DNA of 64,000 bases from Leptodactylus fallax (lineage: Eukaryota > Chordata > Amphibia > Anura > Leptodactylidae), in contig CAMRHE010000067.1 in the NCBI GenBank assembly GCA_947044405.1, positions 5,585,501 to 5,649,500 on the forward strand, read 5' to 3'. Numbering within the stretch: the stretch's first letter is position 1; every line of letters starts with the position of its first letter. Made by a program: the position numbers and the translations under genes. This document shows, one piece after another, positions 32,771 through 44,175 of the stretch. The notes beneath the pieces were generated by a model. That model was not told the origin of the DNA, made no database searches, and saw only the letters and a list, made by a program, of their open reading frames with translations.

Positions 32771-33345
32771 TAACCTTTAGCCTGGAGAGTCTGATGTGGT
32801 AAATCCACTCGGGAAGTCTTGAAATGGACACATCCTATGTGTTCTTGTGTCCAAGAATAGATAACAGAAGAGAGTCCTTCCTTCATCCCTGTGTGGGAAA
32901 GTATCCTACTATAATGGCCGTCTAGATCCTATACATTTAAAGGGGTACAACAAGCCAACCTCTTTTCATGTCCCTATATCCCTTTTCACAGAGGTCAGGA
33001 ATAAAACACCTTATGGAAGCTTTTAGAAACTAATTTTACATAGAACATCTCATAAGAGACAGTGGTTGGGATACACAATATCATATCATATGGACAATGT
33101 TAACTTGAATACAACAAAAAGGTCTCCCCAAGACACGTTTGTATTGAGAACTTCATCCATAAAGACTCCAGACCCTATATCCTGCTATACATCTTAAGCC
33201 CTGTGCCTACAAAGACATGAAATACAGACAGATGGCTGGGAGAGTAACAGGTGGTTCATGCACTTGACAAAAACACATCTGCACAGTAACCCTAAGTGAC
33301 CCGGCTTCCCTTATACTTCTTATATACGTGACAAGACAACAACAT
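32771..33345. other. No gene recognised
   Basis: Unassigned sequence. Confidence 0.4.
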
Positions 33346-33372
33346 TCTATATATATATATATATATATATAC
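33346..33372. repeat. (AT)n microsatellite
   Basis: About 13 uninterrupted AT units. Confidence 0.95.
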
Positions 33373-33951
33373 CATAATGGTTTACTGATGAATAATTTTA
33401 TAGTACTTGAAGTATATATGCTATGCATATATTGCTATATATTGTTATATTGTATCGGGCATAGTAAACGGGGCAGCTATATTTCCTACAAGATGAAGTA
33501 ATGAAGTAAATGTGAGGGTGCAGAATATGCCTTCTTTTTATATAACACTATGTCATTGCTATACTTTAAGCCAAAAGGATTGTGGATCACAGTAATGCAT
33601 CGCTTGCGTTTCTCAGATTAGGTAGTCTGATGTGTTGTACTTGCAATGATCTCATCCTCTGCAGTCCTTAATGCTGTCTTTCCAGAATTAACTATACTTT
33701 CTCCTCCCTTCAACCTCATTCCTCTCTCTGTCTCTCTTTTTCTCTTCGTCTTGATACATTATGCACGTAGACTACATAGTGTGAGTGCCATAGTGCACCT
33801 ATAGGAGATTTATTACATTGAACAGGTTATTGCTTGTTCATTCTCTGACAATACACCTAATGTACATTAAAGGGGATTGATAACCAGTGTATATACAATC
33901 GTCTGTTTAATTATCCGTCTCTACCTCTGTCTACTGTATCTCATATCTATA
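33373..33951. other. No gene recognised
   Basis: Unassigned; TTAAAGGGGATTGATAACC at 33867 is a lone MITE-like end. Confidence 0.4.
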
Positions 33952-34062
33952 TACAGTACTGTGTAAAAGTTTTACACAGGTGTGGAAAAAATGCAGCAAA
34001 GTGAATGAATGTTTTCAGAAATAGAAGTGTTAATAATAGTTTATTTTTGTCATTTTTCAAAA

Positions 34063-34552
34063 TGAAAGGGGTTGTCCAGTTGCAGACCAATATTGAGAGA
34101 CAAAGCTTATTGTTTGTATAATGAAAAATTCTACACTTTTCCAATATATTTTCTGTATCAATTCCTCAGCGTTTTCTAGATCTCTGCTTGCTGTCATTCA
34201 TTCTGCTTACTCCAATGGATAAAATTCAGTCCATGGTCATGTGATATACAGTCCATGGTCATGTGATATACAGTCCATGGTCATGTGATGGACACACAGA
34301 TGCAGTCACAGCTCGGTAATCAAACATCTGCCTGGCAACAAGCTGTTCACCTGTGTGCACATCAAATGACCATGGACTGTATATCACATTTTTATCTACT
34401 GGGAGTAAGCAGAATGAATGACAGCAAGCAGAGATCTAGAAGACCGTGAGGAATTGATACAAAAAGTATATTGGAAAATTGTACAACTTTTCATTATACA
34501 AACAACAACATTTGTCTCTTAATATTGGTCTGATACTGGACAATCCCTTTAA
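34063..34552. mobile_element. 490-bp hairpin MITE inserted in Tc1
   Basis: The left end is TGAAAGGGGTTGTCCAG and the right end is GATACTGGACAATCCCTTTAA. The arms pair for about 200 bases (ATCTCTGCTTGCTGTCATTC against GAATGACAGCAAGCAGAGAT). The flanking Tc1 sequence reads AAAATGAA before it and GTGAATGAAC after it. The undisturbed order at 37315-37330 is AAAATGAAGTGAATAAAC, which defines the insertion point. The target copy is TGAA on the left and TTAA on the right. Confidence 0.85.
34227..34290. repeat. Three 22-bp repeats in one hairpin arm
   Basis: CAGTCCATGGTCATGTGATA plus TA is present three times in the left arm, the last copy changing at its final bases. The right arm holds one complementary copy near 34367-34386. 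Confidence 0.9.
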
Positions 34553-34655
34553 GTGAATGAACAAAAGGAAATCTAAATCAAATCAATATTTGGCAGAACC
34601 ATCCTTTGCCATCAAAACAGCATCAATTTCTCTAGGTACAATTGCATACAGTTTT

Positions 34656-34856
34656 TGAATCCAGTGGGAGCTGAGCTGCAGTAACTACACCCCACCACTA
34701 TACAGGGCACAGAACCAACTTTCCAGCTCTGTACAGTGTATAGTATGGGAATCAGATGTAACCCCGAACAGCTGATCGAAGAGGGGAACAGTGGTCGACC
34801 TCCCAGCAATCAGGTATTTATCGCCTATCCTAAAAATTCCTGGCCAATCCCCTTAA
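34656..34856. mobile_element. TTAA-type MITE, right part
   Basis: CCCCGAACAGCTGATCGAAG, TCGCCTATCC and TTCCTGGCCAATCCCCTTAA give the right half of a family C-like element. The left terminus is absent. Confidence 0.6.
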
Positions 34857-34886
34857 GAACTTTCTTCAGCATAAAAAAAGAACACA

Positions 34887-35119
34887 TGGGGAGATTTATT
34901 ACTATATACCAGATTTCTGGCATAAAAAAGTCGCAGTCATCAGTTTCCTTCTATGGACTCACCAGTTGCAACATAAATTGTTGAAACTGGACTTTTTGCT
35001 CTGCCCATGCCACTTTCCTGAAAAGGGGGCATAGTGAGGGCTTGTTCGGGGGCTGGGCCAGCACATGGAATGTGAAGACTGGCATTGAATACCCCAGTCT
35101 CCATAAATCTCCCCCAATA
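34887..35119. mobile_element. MITE with GGGAGATTTAT ends
   Basis: The left end is GGGGAGATTTATTACTATA and the right end is TCCATAAATCTCCCCC. It is non-coding, sits inside the Tc1 sense fragment, and is of a different terminus type from the TTAA group. Confidence 0.7.
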
Positions 35120-35265
35120 AGTCCTGGAAGTGATGATATGGCCCCCCCTCCACCCCCATCTCAACATCATCCAGTCTGTCTGGGATGACATGAAGAGACA
35201 GAAGGATTGGAGCAAGCCTACATCCACAGAAGATCTGTGCTTAGTTCTCCAAGATGGTGGGAGAG
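35120..35265 (+). pseudogene. Tc1 transposase C-terminal fragment
   Basis: Encodes LNIIQSVWDDMKRQKDWSKP and TSTEDLCLVLQD, the end of the catalytic domain including the position of the third acidic residue region, where Gln-Ser replaces the usual Glu-Ser context. It is homologous, in the opposite sense, to 37430-37560. Confidence 0.8.
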
Positions 35266-36551
35266 TGGCGATTGCAAAATTTGGGACATCACTAAGCCTC
35301 TTTGTATACTGCCATGCCCACTTTCTTTTAATGTGGGTATTAAATTTGGTGGCTGCGCCTTGTTTTCAGATGTGAAATGAATTGCCCAAGTCACATATAA
35401 AGTGACCAAGGAGATTTGCCTGCTATTCAGGGAGTTTGAGAGGTCACCCCATTTTTGTGAACCTCTCAGAGCTTCCAGGAGAGTTGACAGGCATGGAATA
35501 CCCTTTTAATTTTAGTATCCTAATCCATCCTTGATTTAGGTTGAGATGTCCAGCTAAGGACAGAAGGAAAGGTTTAGAAGTGTCCTTCTCACTTAGTAGC
35601 GCTGCTGGAGCTGCCTTGGTTGTTATCACTGACATACAGAAAACATTAAGGTCTCTGATGGATAAAATTTTGGCTCTACAGATTTCACGAGTCAAGTGAA
35701 ACTCATCAGTCTCTGCCCTGCCTCTTCCATGTCCCTTACAAAAACAGGGAAGGCCCTCAGAGTTACAGTTTTACCAAACGGTTCCCTGTGTCTTAGATTC
35801 GCAAATTCGCTACAACACAAGTGCTAGCAATATATTTAGGTTTGATGCGGTCACACCTGAATTTTCAGATCCAGAATTGAGTTAGGCTTTAAGAGCATCT
35901 GTAGCTCTTTAGCTGTATAAATGCTGACACAAATGAGCTCCACACTTCAAGGGTACTTGACTGTGCCCCCACTGTCTGAGCCTGCTGAATGATATGCATT
36001 ATTTTTATTAATACCCAGGAAGAAAGGCAAAGTAAAGTCATGGATATGACTATGAATGTTAAAGCAAGTCTCCAGGTAGTCTAGACAAAAATCTTTGTAC
36101 AAAAAAATTTCCCTGTAGCTATCCTGTTTTGCTGCCTTGCACATTCTCTGATCCTTTTTTCCATTTCCCCATTATTGCCATTATGAGGTTTATTGTATAA
36201 ATGTCGGCAGAACAGAAATGGAAGAACGTGAGCGTGTTTTCATAATAGTTAATATAGGTAAAGTATAACTCCCGTTCTTCCAAATTTTGCTTGTAGTTCT
36301 ATATTTCGAGAACTTTGGGGTTTACCTGCATCCTGTAACATGACAGCACTGCTTCCCCTTCTCAAGCCAGTGACGTCACATTCATTGGTCACGTGTCTAT
36401 TCTGTAGGACAATATTAAGCTACAATACCAAGCATAGCCACATGGATTATGAGTCTTGTGTATTTATTAGGAGAGCACTCCTACTTTCTCTCCTCACCTT
36501 ACCACTATTGAGGATGGAGAATGACAGATTATTGTCTATGCAAGTATAAAC
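35266..36551. other. No gene recognised
   Basis: About 1.3 kb. GGAATACCCTTTTAATTTT near 35498 is a worn MITE right end. Nothing else is assigned. Confidence 0.4.
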
Positions 36552-36830
36552 AGCAGTCTAGGGGGAAGTTCACACAGCAGAAAATGACAGCACACTCGGC
36601 TTTCCGTTGCTGATTAGGCCCAGATGAATGGGAATAATCAATAAGAAGTCCCGATCCGCGGAATCCACAGCATGATCAAGCAGGATGCTTATTTTTTCAG
36701 CATCCTGCTGCCATCTCTGTCTCCCATTGAAAACAATGGGAGACAGAATCTGGGCGAAATCTGCTGCGGATTAGGGGGCAGAATCGACCCCCAAATCCAT
36801 AGCAAATTCCTCCATGTGAACAGTCATTGC
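36552..36830. mobile_element. Hairpin MITE with AAGTTCACAC ends
   Basis: The left AAGTTCACACAGCAGAAAAT and the right CTCCATGTGAACAGTCA face each other. The centre AGCATCCTGC and GTCTCCCATTG/CAATGGGAGAC are perfect inverted words. It is non-coding. Confidence 0.65.
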
Positions 36831-37213
36831 AGAGATGCCTGGGGGGAGGCAGGCGGCACTCTCCTTATGAATACATTACTCATTGTATTCTTTAAGCAGT
36901 TCTAGTAGAAAAAAAACACATTTTTTTGCTACCATTAAGTAGGGCAGCATGTTAACATGACAGATTTGCTTTTCTGGCAGGGTTCACAATTGCAGGATTT
37001 TTTTTGGAAATTTTGCAGATGCAGATCATCATTTTCAGATGTTTCAATGGATGATCATTTAGCAGATACTATTCATCCCTATCGGAGTCCAACTTTTTTC
37101 AGTAACATTTGGGACAGTACATATGAGATGTCTCCCTAGTAGAAAGTGGCCCAGGCGGGAGTATGCTAAGACCCATTTGTGAGGCAATATCAATGTAAAA
37201 CATTTCCTGATCA
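36831..37213. other. No gene recognised
   Basis: Unassigned, AT-rich. Confidence 0.4.
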
Positions 37214-37704
37214 TATAGTATTGTGCAAAAGTTTTAGGGAGGTTTGTAAAAATGCTGCAGAGTAAGAATGCTTTCAATAATAAAAGTGTTAATAGTTTAT
37301 TATTGTCGATTAACAAAATGAAGTGAATAAACAAAAGAGAGAAATGTAAATCCCATCAATATTTGGTGTGACCTTTGCCCTTTGCCTTCCATTAATTCTT
37401 CTCGGTACTTGCAGACAGTTTTTGAAGGAACTCGGCAGGGAGGTTGTTCCCACCATCTTGGAGAACTAAGCACAAATCTTCTGTGGATGTAGGCTTGCTC
37501 CAACCCTTCTGTCTCTACATGTAATCCCAGACAGACTGGATGATGTTGCGATCAGGGCTCTGTGCGGGCCATATCATCACTTCCCGGACTCCTCCACCAA
37601 AGGGTGGTCACACCAAATATTAATGGGATTTAGATTTCTCTTTTGTTCATTCACTTCATTTCGTTGACTGAGAAAAAAACTATTAACACTTGCAGAGTAC
37701 TGTA
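37214..37704. mobile_element. Internally deleted Tc1 derivative, 487 bp
   Basis: The element 37216-37702 lies between TA dinucleotides. Its two ends are inverted repeats (AATCCCATCAATATTTGGTGTGA region against TCACACCAAATATTAATGGG). Between them only the antisense transposase tail survives (37380-37590, encoding the mirror of KRQKG...STED). All N-terminal and core coding sequence is missing, so it could move only with a transposase supplied elsewhere. Confidence 0.85.
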
Positions 37705-38815
37705 TATGGAAAAATCAAAAGATTTCTTGAAGATATGGCAAGTGTGCAAAAAGAACCTAAAATGTCCGTGAGTGTGACCTATTTATTGTCAAAGCCATCA
37801 TGTCCTCCTCCACATGATGAGGATCTCTAGAATTTGTCTCTTATGCTAGGTTCACACTAGTGTTCGGCTTTCCGTGGCTCAGGTCCGCATCAATTTCTTC
37901 AGCTTTGATCAGTTGCAGAGCCTAAAAATATAGTAAGAAAGACCTAAGTGTGAATATGAAGTAATAGTCTACAACTCCCAAACTCAAATTTTCTCATAAA
38001 CTTGTTTTCTCATAAAGTTTTCTTGAAAATTTCTCAAACCCTGAATGTTTACGAGATATTAACTTATTTATATCTGGCTCATTTCCTAGGACAATGTGTA
38101 AACATTGCCTGGTCTTGTAGGCTGTTAAACAATTCATGTCATGAAAATCTGCTTACAGTAAGATGCACTATTTTTTAATAACTGCACTTTAGTTTCAAGC
38201 CAAGTCAATAGTCCGTATTTATTGCAGGTGTTTCCTGCACATTTTATGTAGCCTGAAGGCCTTGTTGCAGTTATACATAATCACCCTCTAATCCTTCCCA
38301 TTATGTACTTCTTAATGTCACAGCATGACAAGCCAAAATACATATGTAATATCTGGTAATAGCTGTCCCTCTGCACTGCTTACTTGTTTATTTAGCATAG
38401 TCCCATTGTGATAGAGAAATTAACAAAAAAAGTTTGTTTGGATATTTCTATAATATCACAATCTACAACTTTTATAATATATTTTTGTTCATGGTGATAA
38501 ATGAAACCTTCCTTATACAGTATAAGGAGGTGACGGGTTAACCTCCTCCTTAGTAAGCAACCCTAGGTAGAGATTCATAAATGACCAAACATAGCATCCC
38601 TGCCCAAGACAGATTGACATCCCCTAAGAAAGGGTATTCATTTCATATGCCTTTTTTCTGGATATCCAGAGTAACAGTTGGTATTGGAAAGTGATTTGTG
38701 TTGTGGTTCCTTTGCAGATGTAATGTGTGGGGGTACAACATTGGTTGGCCTAGGAGATGTACCACTGGTGGAGTTCTTGGATGCCCACTGTAGCATGACC
38801 CCACACTAGCAGTGG
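37705..38815. other. No gene recognised
   Basis: A partial repeat end (TGCTAGGTTCACACTAGTG) lies at 37849. The stretch 38140-38420 is AT-rich and free of repeat signatures. Confidence 0.4.
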
Positions 38816-39342
38816 CGTGATGCCTAGGTTACACCAGGGCAAAGGCAAGCTGTATAAAGAGCAGCCTTTGTGCCTTTCCAGGTAAAGTTTTGTTTATAAG
38901 CTCACTACCCCTCCCTGTGAGCAGTTCGGCCAGCAAACAAAACATCAGAGCAGCACAAGACCTCCTTGCTGCTTGAAGCCACTTATACTGACCGCTATTG
39001 TTGTAATTAATTACCTGGGCAGAAATGCAGAGGTGCGGCTTCATGGACTGAAGAAGTGAGACACAAGACAGACACTGTGACACTAAACAGATCCTGTACC
39101 ATGATACAGAATCTGAACACAGCGGAGAGTGGAGAAGGGAGGAGGGAGAGCAGAGTGGGAGCAAGTAGATGAATCAGGGAAATGTAGTTTATTCACAGAT
39201 TCTCTGCATGCAAATAACAGCGATACAAGGAGCAGCAAGTGAAATAATGCCAAGCAAAGGGTGGATAAGGGAACGGTAAGGATTTAGCACTGGTGTGGAT
39301 GTGTTTGCAGTTAATTTTTGTAAAGCTAGATAACCCCTTTAA
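38816..39342. repeat. Probable MITE-related repeat, right end preserved
   Basis: AAAGCTAGATAACCCCTTTAA at 39322-39342 is a TTAA-type right terminus. The preceding sequence contains GATACAGAATCTG and similar repeat-like words, but a left terminus was not found. Confidence 0.4.
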
Positions 39343-40896
39343 TACAAAGAGTCTGTACAGTTTGGTCAGTCTGTGTCATCCCAGGAAGCAGCCGCTGTGT
39401 CACAAAGGGTCAGACGTCTGGTCCATTAATGTGGCAATGAATGTTGTCTGTGTGAGCAGGAGTATATCTCAAGTGTTTGGGGCTACTGATTATATGTACC
39501 ATATCCTATGTGTTCCTATAGCTGCCTTATATCTACAATCAAAGAATTAAATATTTAGCACAATTGCAATACACAACTACACAACACTACCAGTATGTCA
39601 AGGGGGTGTGACAAGAAGGCAGGTACATCTGCAAAGGAATAGGGGAGATATATCCCTGGGTCATGGCCAAATGACTTGGTCTCCTGGTGCTGGTCTTAAT
39701 GGTATAATGTGCACCCTTGATGGTGCACATTGCACCATGTGCACCTTACAACAGTTAACAGTCTGCTCATGGCTCTTTACTTCAAGCCTTGGTAGCTACA
39801 TTTCATTTTTCCGTAGAATAAGCCAGAGACTGGGGTCTTCACTAGTGAGCAGTAGAAATCTTCTAGCAATACCAGTGTTCAGTAACAATTCTCCAAATCT
39901 CTGTGAGACCAATGTTATCACTTACTTGGGCTGGTGTGATTGTAGACACTACAATAACGCTGCAGTTGACAAGACCTTACATTGGTAACTGTCCTTACAT
40001 TGGCTTCCAATTGACTTCTTCTGAATCAACATAGTTATGTAATGTCTAAAATTGAAAAACAAATTGCAATATACTTATCCAATTGATTCTTTGCTGTTCC
40101 CACACCCCTGATCCCCGCATTTCTCTACGTTATAATTTTTAGCCTAAATTGACCTTGTGTAAATGAGTCATTATAAAGATCTTTATGGATCAATATGTTA
40201 ACTATGTATACTACATTTCTATTAATATAATTTCTATTTCTACATTATGTTCTACATATGATAATGATTAATGCTCTTATGTTATTATATAAGGTGCTTT
40301 CCACATTGCATTAATGACCTACCCTTAGCATGTACATCAGAAAAAGCCCCACACATACTGTACAGACCCAGTATATCTATAGATCTCCACTTACCCTGTG
40401 GAGGCGAAACATTTTCTTTACCATGGGACCCTAGAGGCATCATATCCCATTGTATAGTGTATGCCTGTTGGTGGAATCTATTGCGCCTATTGTTGGAGGT
40501 AGATATACTGTACATTGGGAGGTTTTCCTATCATATATGTCAAACAGAAGTTGGAAACGTTATGTGAACCTAGCCTGAACCTGTGTAACCTGCCGAATGG
40601 GTGGAGTTTCCAGCAAGCATACAGACTTATGCAGACACCAAGGGGGTGCAATAAAAATAAATTAATTTTACTGAGGACATGTCTCATTGAGATTTACAAA
40701 TCTCTAAAGTTCTCATATTTAAAAACCACAATCAGTTTCAGCCTAAATTCACACTTGATACACTCTATGGCAAGGCAATACTGGCCCCTATTGGACAATT
40801 CTTACTTGGTCAGCAATGATTGTGGCTGCCTCTTTAGCTGGTACCTGGAGGCCAGTACTTCTTTTTTCAGGCTTCCACTGGATTATATAATGAACC
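39343..40896. other. No gene recognised
   Basis: About 1.5 kb. A short CACCTTGATGGTGCACATTGCACCATGTGCACC palindromic cluster is at 39713-39744. No coding signature. Confidence 0.4.
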
Positions 40897-41601
40897 TGTC
40901 AGGAATCTAAGTATCTGCGCTCCTACTTTTTCATCCAGTAGTCAGCATTCTCTTCTGTGCAGTGTTGCTAGGGGAGATTCTATACAGCATTTTGCATAGC
41001 TGTCACTTTAAGGGTACTACGCCTACCAGCCAAACTTTGGCCAGGTCTGTACAGCCAGACAGAGGTTTGAAATGCAGACCCAATCTGTTCTCTACTTCAA
41101 CTTCTAATGCAGAGCTGAGGCAGGGTATTTTAACATGACACTTTCACTGCTCTGGTGCCTGTGATTGCATTTGTTTTTAGGCTTCTGTGTTCTCTAAACT
41201 CCCAGTACTTTATGCTATTCTACTGCTGATCTCCCGGTTTACTCATCTTGGCTTGGTCTCCTGATTGACCCCTGTCTTGCTGATTTGGCTTTATCTGTGA
41301 CCGGCTGGACTCAACCATGGCTTAGGCTTCTGGTATTCCTCAGTATTCGTTTTGAATATTCCTGTACTCTCCTGGTTGTTGATCCTGGCTTGTGTATTTG
41401 CTCCTTACCCTGCAAGTGCACCTGTTCTCTGACACCTTGTTCTAAGATTGAAACCTGGGTCCTGACCTGCCAAGTCCATCCTGCCTTGTGCTGGGCTCTG
41501 GTGAATGACTTGAGTTAGATTCTGTGAACCAGATTAGTGTTGGATTATATGTAGCTTATTTTCTTGTTGATTTCTGATATATCAGTTACTGCAGCGTAAC
41601 A
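40897..41601. mobile_element. Probable LTR (solo or fragment)
   Basis: Starts TGTCAGGAATC and ends GCAGCGTAACA. It has the pyrimidine-rich style (GGTCTCCTGATTGACCCCTG) of the LTRs at 25189 and 49442. No target duplication is visible at these ends (GAACC before, GGGAA after), so one end may be truncated. Confidence 0.5.
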
Positions 41602-43012
41602 GGGAAATACTTACATAGCAATTCCACAATAGAACCCTTCTCAGGATACAAATATAAGGATACCTGGACAGCTCTGACTCAGCACCCCAAACACATGGCT
41701 GCCCGTGGTATATTCATTTAAGCACCACGCTCACACCAGATGCATCCCCTTACATAACCTCTAAAACATCCCTAACATCAGTCTAGAAAAAAGTCTTGAC
41801 TGTGCTGGTATCTCAAGCCTCACTGTGGGAATATTAGATGTTTATTTACTACAGGCTGGTCATTGAGGCTGTCAATAAAGTTTGCACACCAGGGCCATGG
41901 TGGTTTGGTGGCTGACAAAGATAGGTACAAGTATGGGAGAGCACATTTTGATATTGGTATGGGGTTATCCTTTTCTCTGCAATTGTACTTTTAATCGTTT
42001 CTCGTTGTACTAAATCTTGTGATTTTAAATTAAAATATTGAATTGCAATAAATAATGTTTTCAATCCCTACATAATAGATACTCAGAAATGAAGGACGGT
42101 AAATTTACTAACTGGTTTATCAGTTCTCAAGCACTAATGTAATTTGCAGCAATAAACTGACCACAACATCTATAGAAAATGTAATACTAAGCGCAGTGAA
42201 GAGGACTGGAAATAAACAGAAAGTCATTAGAATCGTTCCGAAAGGTCGACTTAGAGGAGCCCTGATAGAAACATGAACAACAGAATTGATCTGATACTAA
42301 TGGAAAGAGCTTATTTAGTAAGAGAGGGGTTGGTACTATGCCAAAGCAATGATGAAAGTGACAAATATATCAGTATAATCCAAAGTGAAAACTAACATGT
42401 GACAGAGGCTAAAATAAATGTAAAAAAGCACCTTTAAGAAATGATCTTAGACACCTTTAACACTAATACATAAAAAGGACACATAGATTATGGAACTTTA
42501 TCTCTCTATTAGCACAATCGCATCTCGGATCTCAGGTATTTCGTGTCTATTAATATTGGGCAAGCATGCAGATTTTTAAGAGTGTCCAGCATGTAGTTTT
42601 GTAAGCTGAGTCAGCATTCATGGCAAACTCTATTACATAACCCTTAATTTATTTCCTGACACTTGTACTGTATATTCTGCAGTGCTGTACAATAGTCCTC
42701 TGACTTGTGATTGCCCTTGCCCTTGATAGGCATAACTTGAAGCTCCTGAGCCCCAATGCAAAATCTGTAATGGGGCCCCCACGTACCATGTGCTATTTAT
42801 AATACTGCTGTCCTCTCATATTGTAGAGAGACCTTTGGGCCCCCTAAGGCTCCAGCACCCAGTAGCGATTGCTACCTCTGCACACCCTATAGCTTCTCCA
42901 ATCTCATGGAGGTGTTGACTAAAAGGCATATGCTGATTGGCGGGATCTTTTAGTCAATGTGTGCCGCAGATTAGTACTCATGAATTAATAACACATCAGC
43001 TGAGTAGTAGAC
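41602..43012. other. No gene recognised
   Basis: Mostly unassigned. A repeat scrap (GGCATAACTTGAAGCTCCTG, GGGGCCCCCACG) lies at 42728-42850. Confidence 0.4.
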
Positions 43013-43040
43013 AAGGTAATAGATGGTAGTATAATGTTGT

Positions 43041-43157
43041 ACCGTGTTAGCCATTGAAAGTAGTGGAAGAGTGAAGAAATCAGGCGATACCTTTTAGAGG
43101 CTGAGTATATTTATAAGTAAGCTTTCAGAAGTGCAAGCTTCCTTCATCAGACATGGT
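43041..43157 (-). ncRNA. Hammerhead-ribozyme-like motif of Penelope-like element
   Basis: On the minus strand the order is ACCATGT (stem I), CTGATGA, an extra A, GGAAG-CTTGCA-CTTCT (stem II, one G-T pair), GAAA, GC (stem III start), a loop of about 69 nt, GCT (stem III close), A (cleavage position 43048), ACACGGT (stem I). Stem I pairs six of seven bases and stem III only three. The conserved CUGAUGA and GAAA cores are complete. Hammerhead motifs are known in Penelope-like elements. Self-cleavage here is a prediction; the extra A and the short stem III are reasons for caution. Confidence 0.6.
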
Positions 43158-43359
43158 GTTATACAAGAACTGAAAATTCACAGATTTTTATACACATGGT
43201 CTTCAAAGGATTTTAGAGTCCTTAAAAACCAAAACAAAATGCAATCTAAGTAGAGAAGTTATTTACAACCGGTCAAAAAACAGTCTGGAAAGTTGTGGTG
43301 CGTGACAGAGGGATCTGTTGTCTGTTTGCTATCAGGTGGTGATTTGTGACCCTCACAGT

Positions 43360-43785
43360 TCATACACAGTATGACATGAAGCTGGCATGAATATTAAGTC
43401 CAAATTGCAGAGTTTTAAATTTTTGCATAAATTTGTACTCCCATTGTTTCCTTTCCTCCTGCATCTTAAACTGTCCCATTAAAACCACAACCCGCAAATC
43501 TTTAATAGAGTGGTTTTCTCCGGAGAAATGTACGGCCACTGGGAGATCGGTTCTGCTGTTATTAATATTGGATCTATGTGAATTCATTCGCTGACTAAGT
43601 CTCTGCCCTGTTTCCCCCAGATAGAGGCCTGTGGTGGGACATTGCACACACATTATGAGATACACCACATTGGAAGACCTGCAGGAGAATGTCCCCCTAA
43701 TTCTGTGCACCTGTTGTGACTGTGGGATAGGTACACTGTCAGCGGTGTGGATGTGCTTGCAGGTCATGCACCTTTTATGTACCAC
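43360..43785 (-). pseudogene. GIY-YIG endonuclease domain of Penelope-like element (5' truncated)
   Basis: An open frame of 141 codons. It has the layout of the C-terminal endonuclease of Penelope-like retroelements: a Cys motif CMTCKHI (C6, C9), NVVYLIMCVQC (the GIY-like Y42-L43-I44, with C46 and C49), GLYLGETGQRLSQRMNSHR (the YIG-like Y55-L56-G57, R62, H70), then DLPVAVHFSGENHS. It would nick target DNA. There is no real start codon context, since the upstream reverse transcriptase is missing and the frame simply begins at the inversion junction. I call it a truncated gene; the domain itself is intact. Function as a free protein is unlikely. Confidence 0.88.
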
Positions 43786-43787
43786 TC

Positions 43788-43935
43788 TATTGAAAATTTG
43801 CGGGTTGTTGTTTTAATGGGACAGTTTAAGACGCAGGAGGAAAGGAAACAATGGGAGTACAAATTTATGCAAAAATTTAAAACTCTGCAATTTGGACTTA
43901 ATATTCATGCCAGCTTCATGTCACACTATGTATGA
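43788..43935 (+). pseudogene. Second copy of the GIY-YIG C-terminal end
   Basis: Encodes LRVVVLMGQFKTQEERKQWE and ends ...HASFMSHYV with TGA at 43933. It differs from the minus-strand copy by only a few residues, for example K for M after QFK, and HYV for YCV. Confidence 0.9.
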
Positions 43936-44133
43936 ACTGTGAGGGTCACAAATCACCTCCTGATAGCAAACAGACAACAGATCCCTCTGTCACGGACCAC
44001 AACTTTCCAGATTGTTTTTTGACCATTTGTAAATAACTTCTCTACTTAGATTGCATTTTGTTTTGGTTTTTAAGAACTCTAAAATCCTTTGAAGACCATG
44101 TGTATAAAAATTTGTGAATTTTCAGTTCTTGTA

Positions 44134-44175
44134 TAACACCATGTCTGATGAAGGAAGCTTGCACTTCTGAAAGCT
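44134..44175 (+). ncRNA. Truncated second hammerhead core
   Basis: CACCATGTCTGATGAAGGAAG and CACTTCTGAAAGCT are present, then the sequence stops at the target duplication. The cleavage strand and stem III closure are missing, so it cannot fold as a full ribozyme. Confidence 0.6.

Larger units (their letters stand above)
33952..35265. mobile_element. Tc1 remnant broken by MITE insertions (composite)
   Basis: Starts at TA plus CAGTACTGTGTAAAAGTTTT, the outer end shared with the element at 37216-37702. Tc1 sequence runs 33954-34062, is interrupted by a hairpin MITE (34063-34552) and resumes 34553-34655 (AATATTTGGCAGAACCATCC, antisense transposase tail). A MITE fragment follows (34656-34856). 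Then Tc1 sequence in the opposite sense runs 34857-34886 and 35120-35265, itself split by another MITE (34887-35119). Confidence 0.7.

Noticed and set aside
40897..41601. Solo LTR with target duplication
   Set aside because: LTR-like style is accepted, but the claim of a target duplication is rejected because GAACC and GGGAA do not match.
43360..43785. GIY-YIG protein as a host nuclease gene
   Set aside because: The domain layout, the missing reverse transcriptase, the inverted second copy and the target duplication all point to a truncated Penelope-like element.
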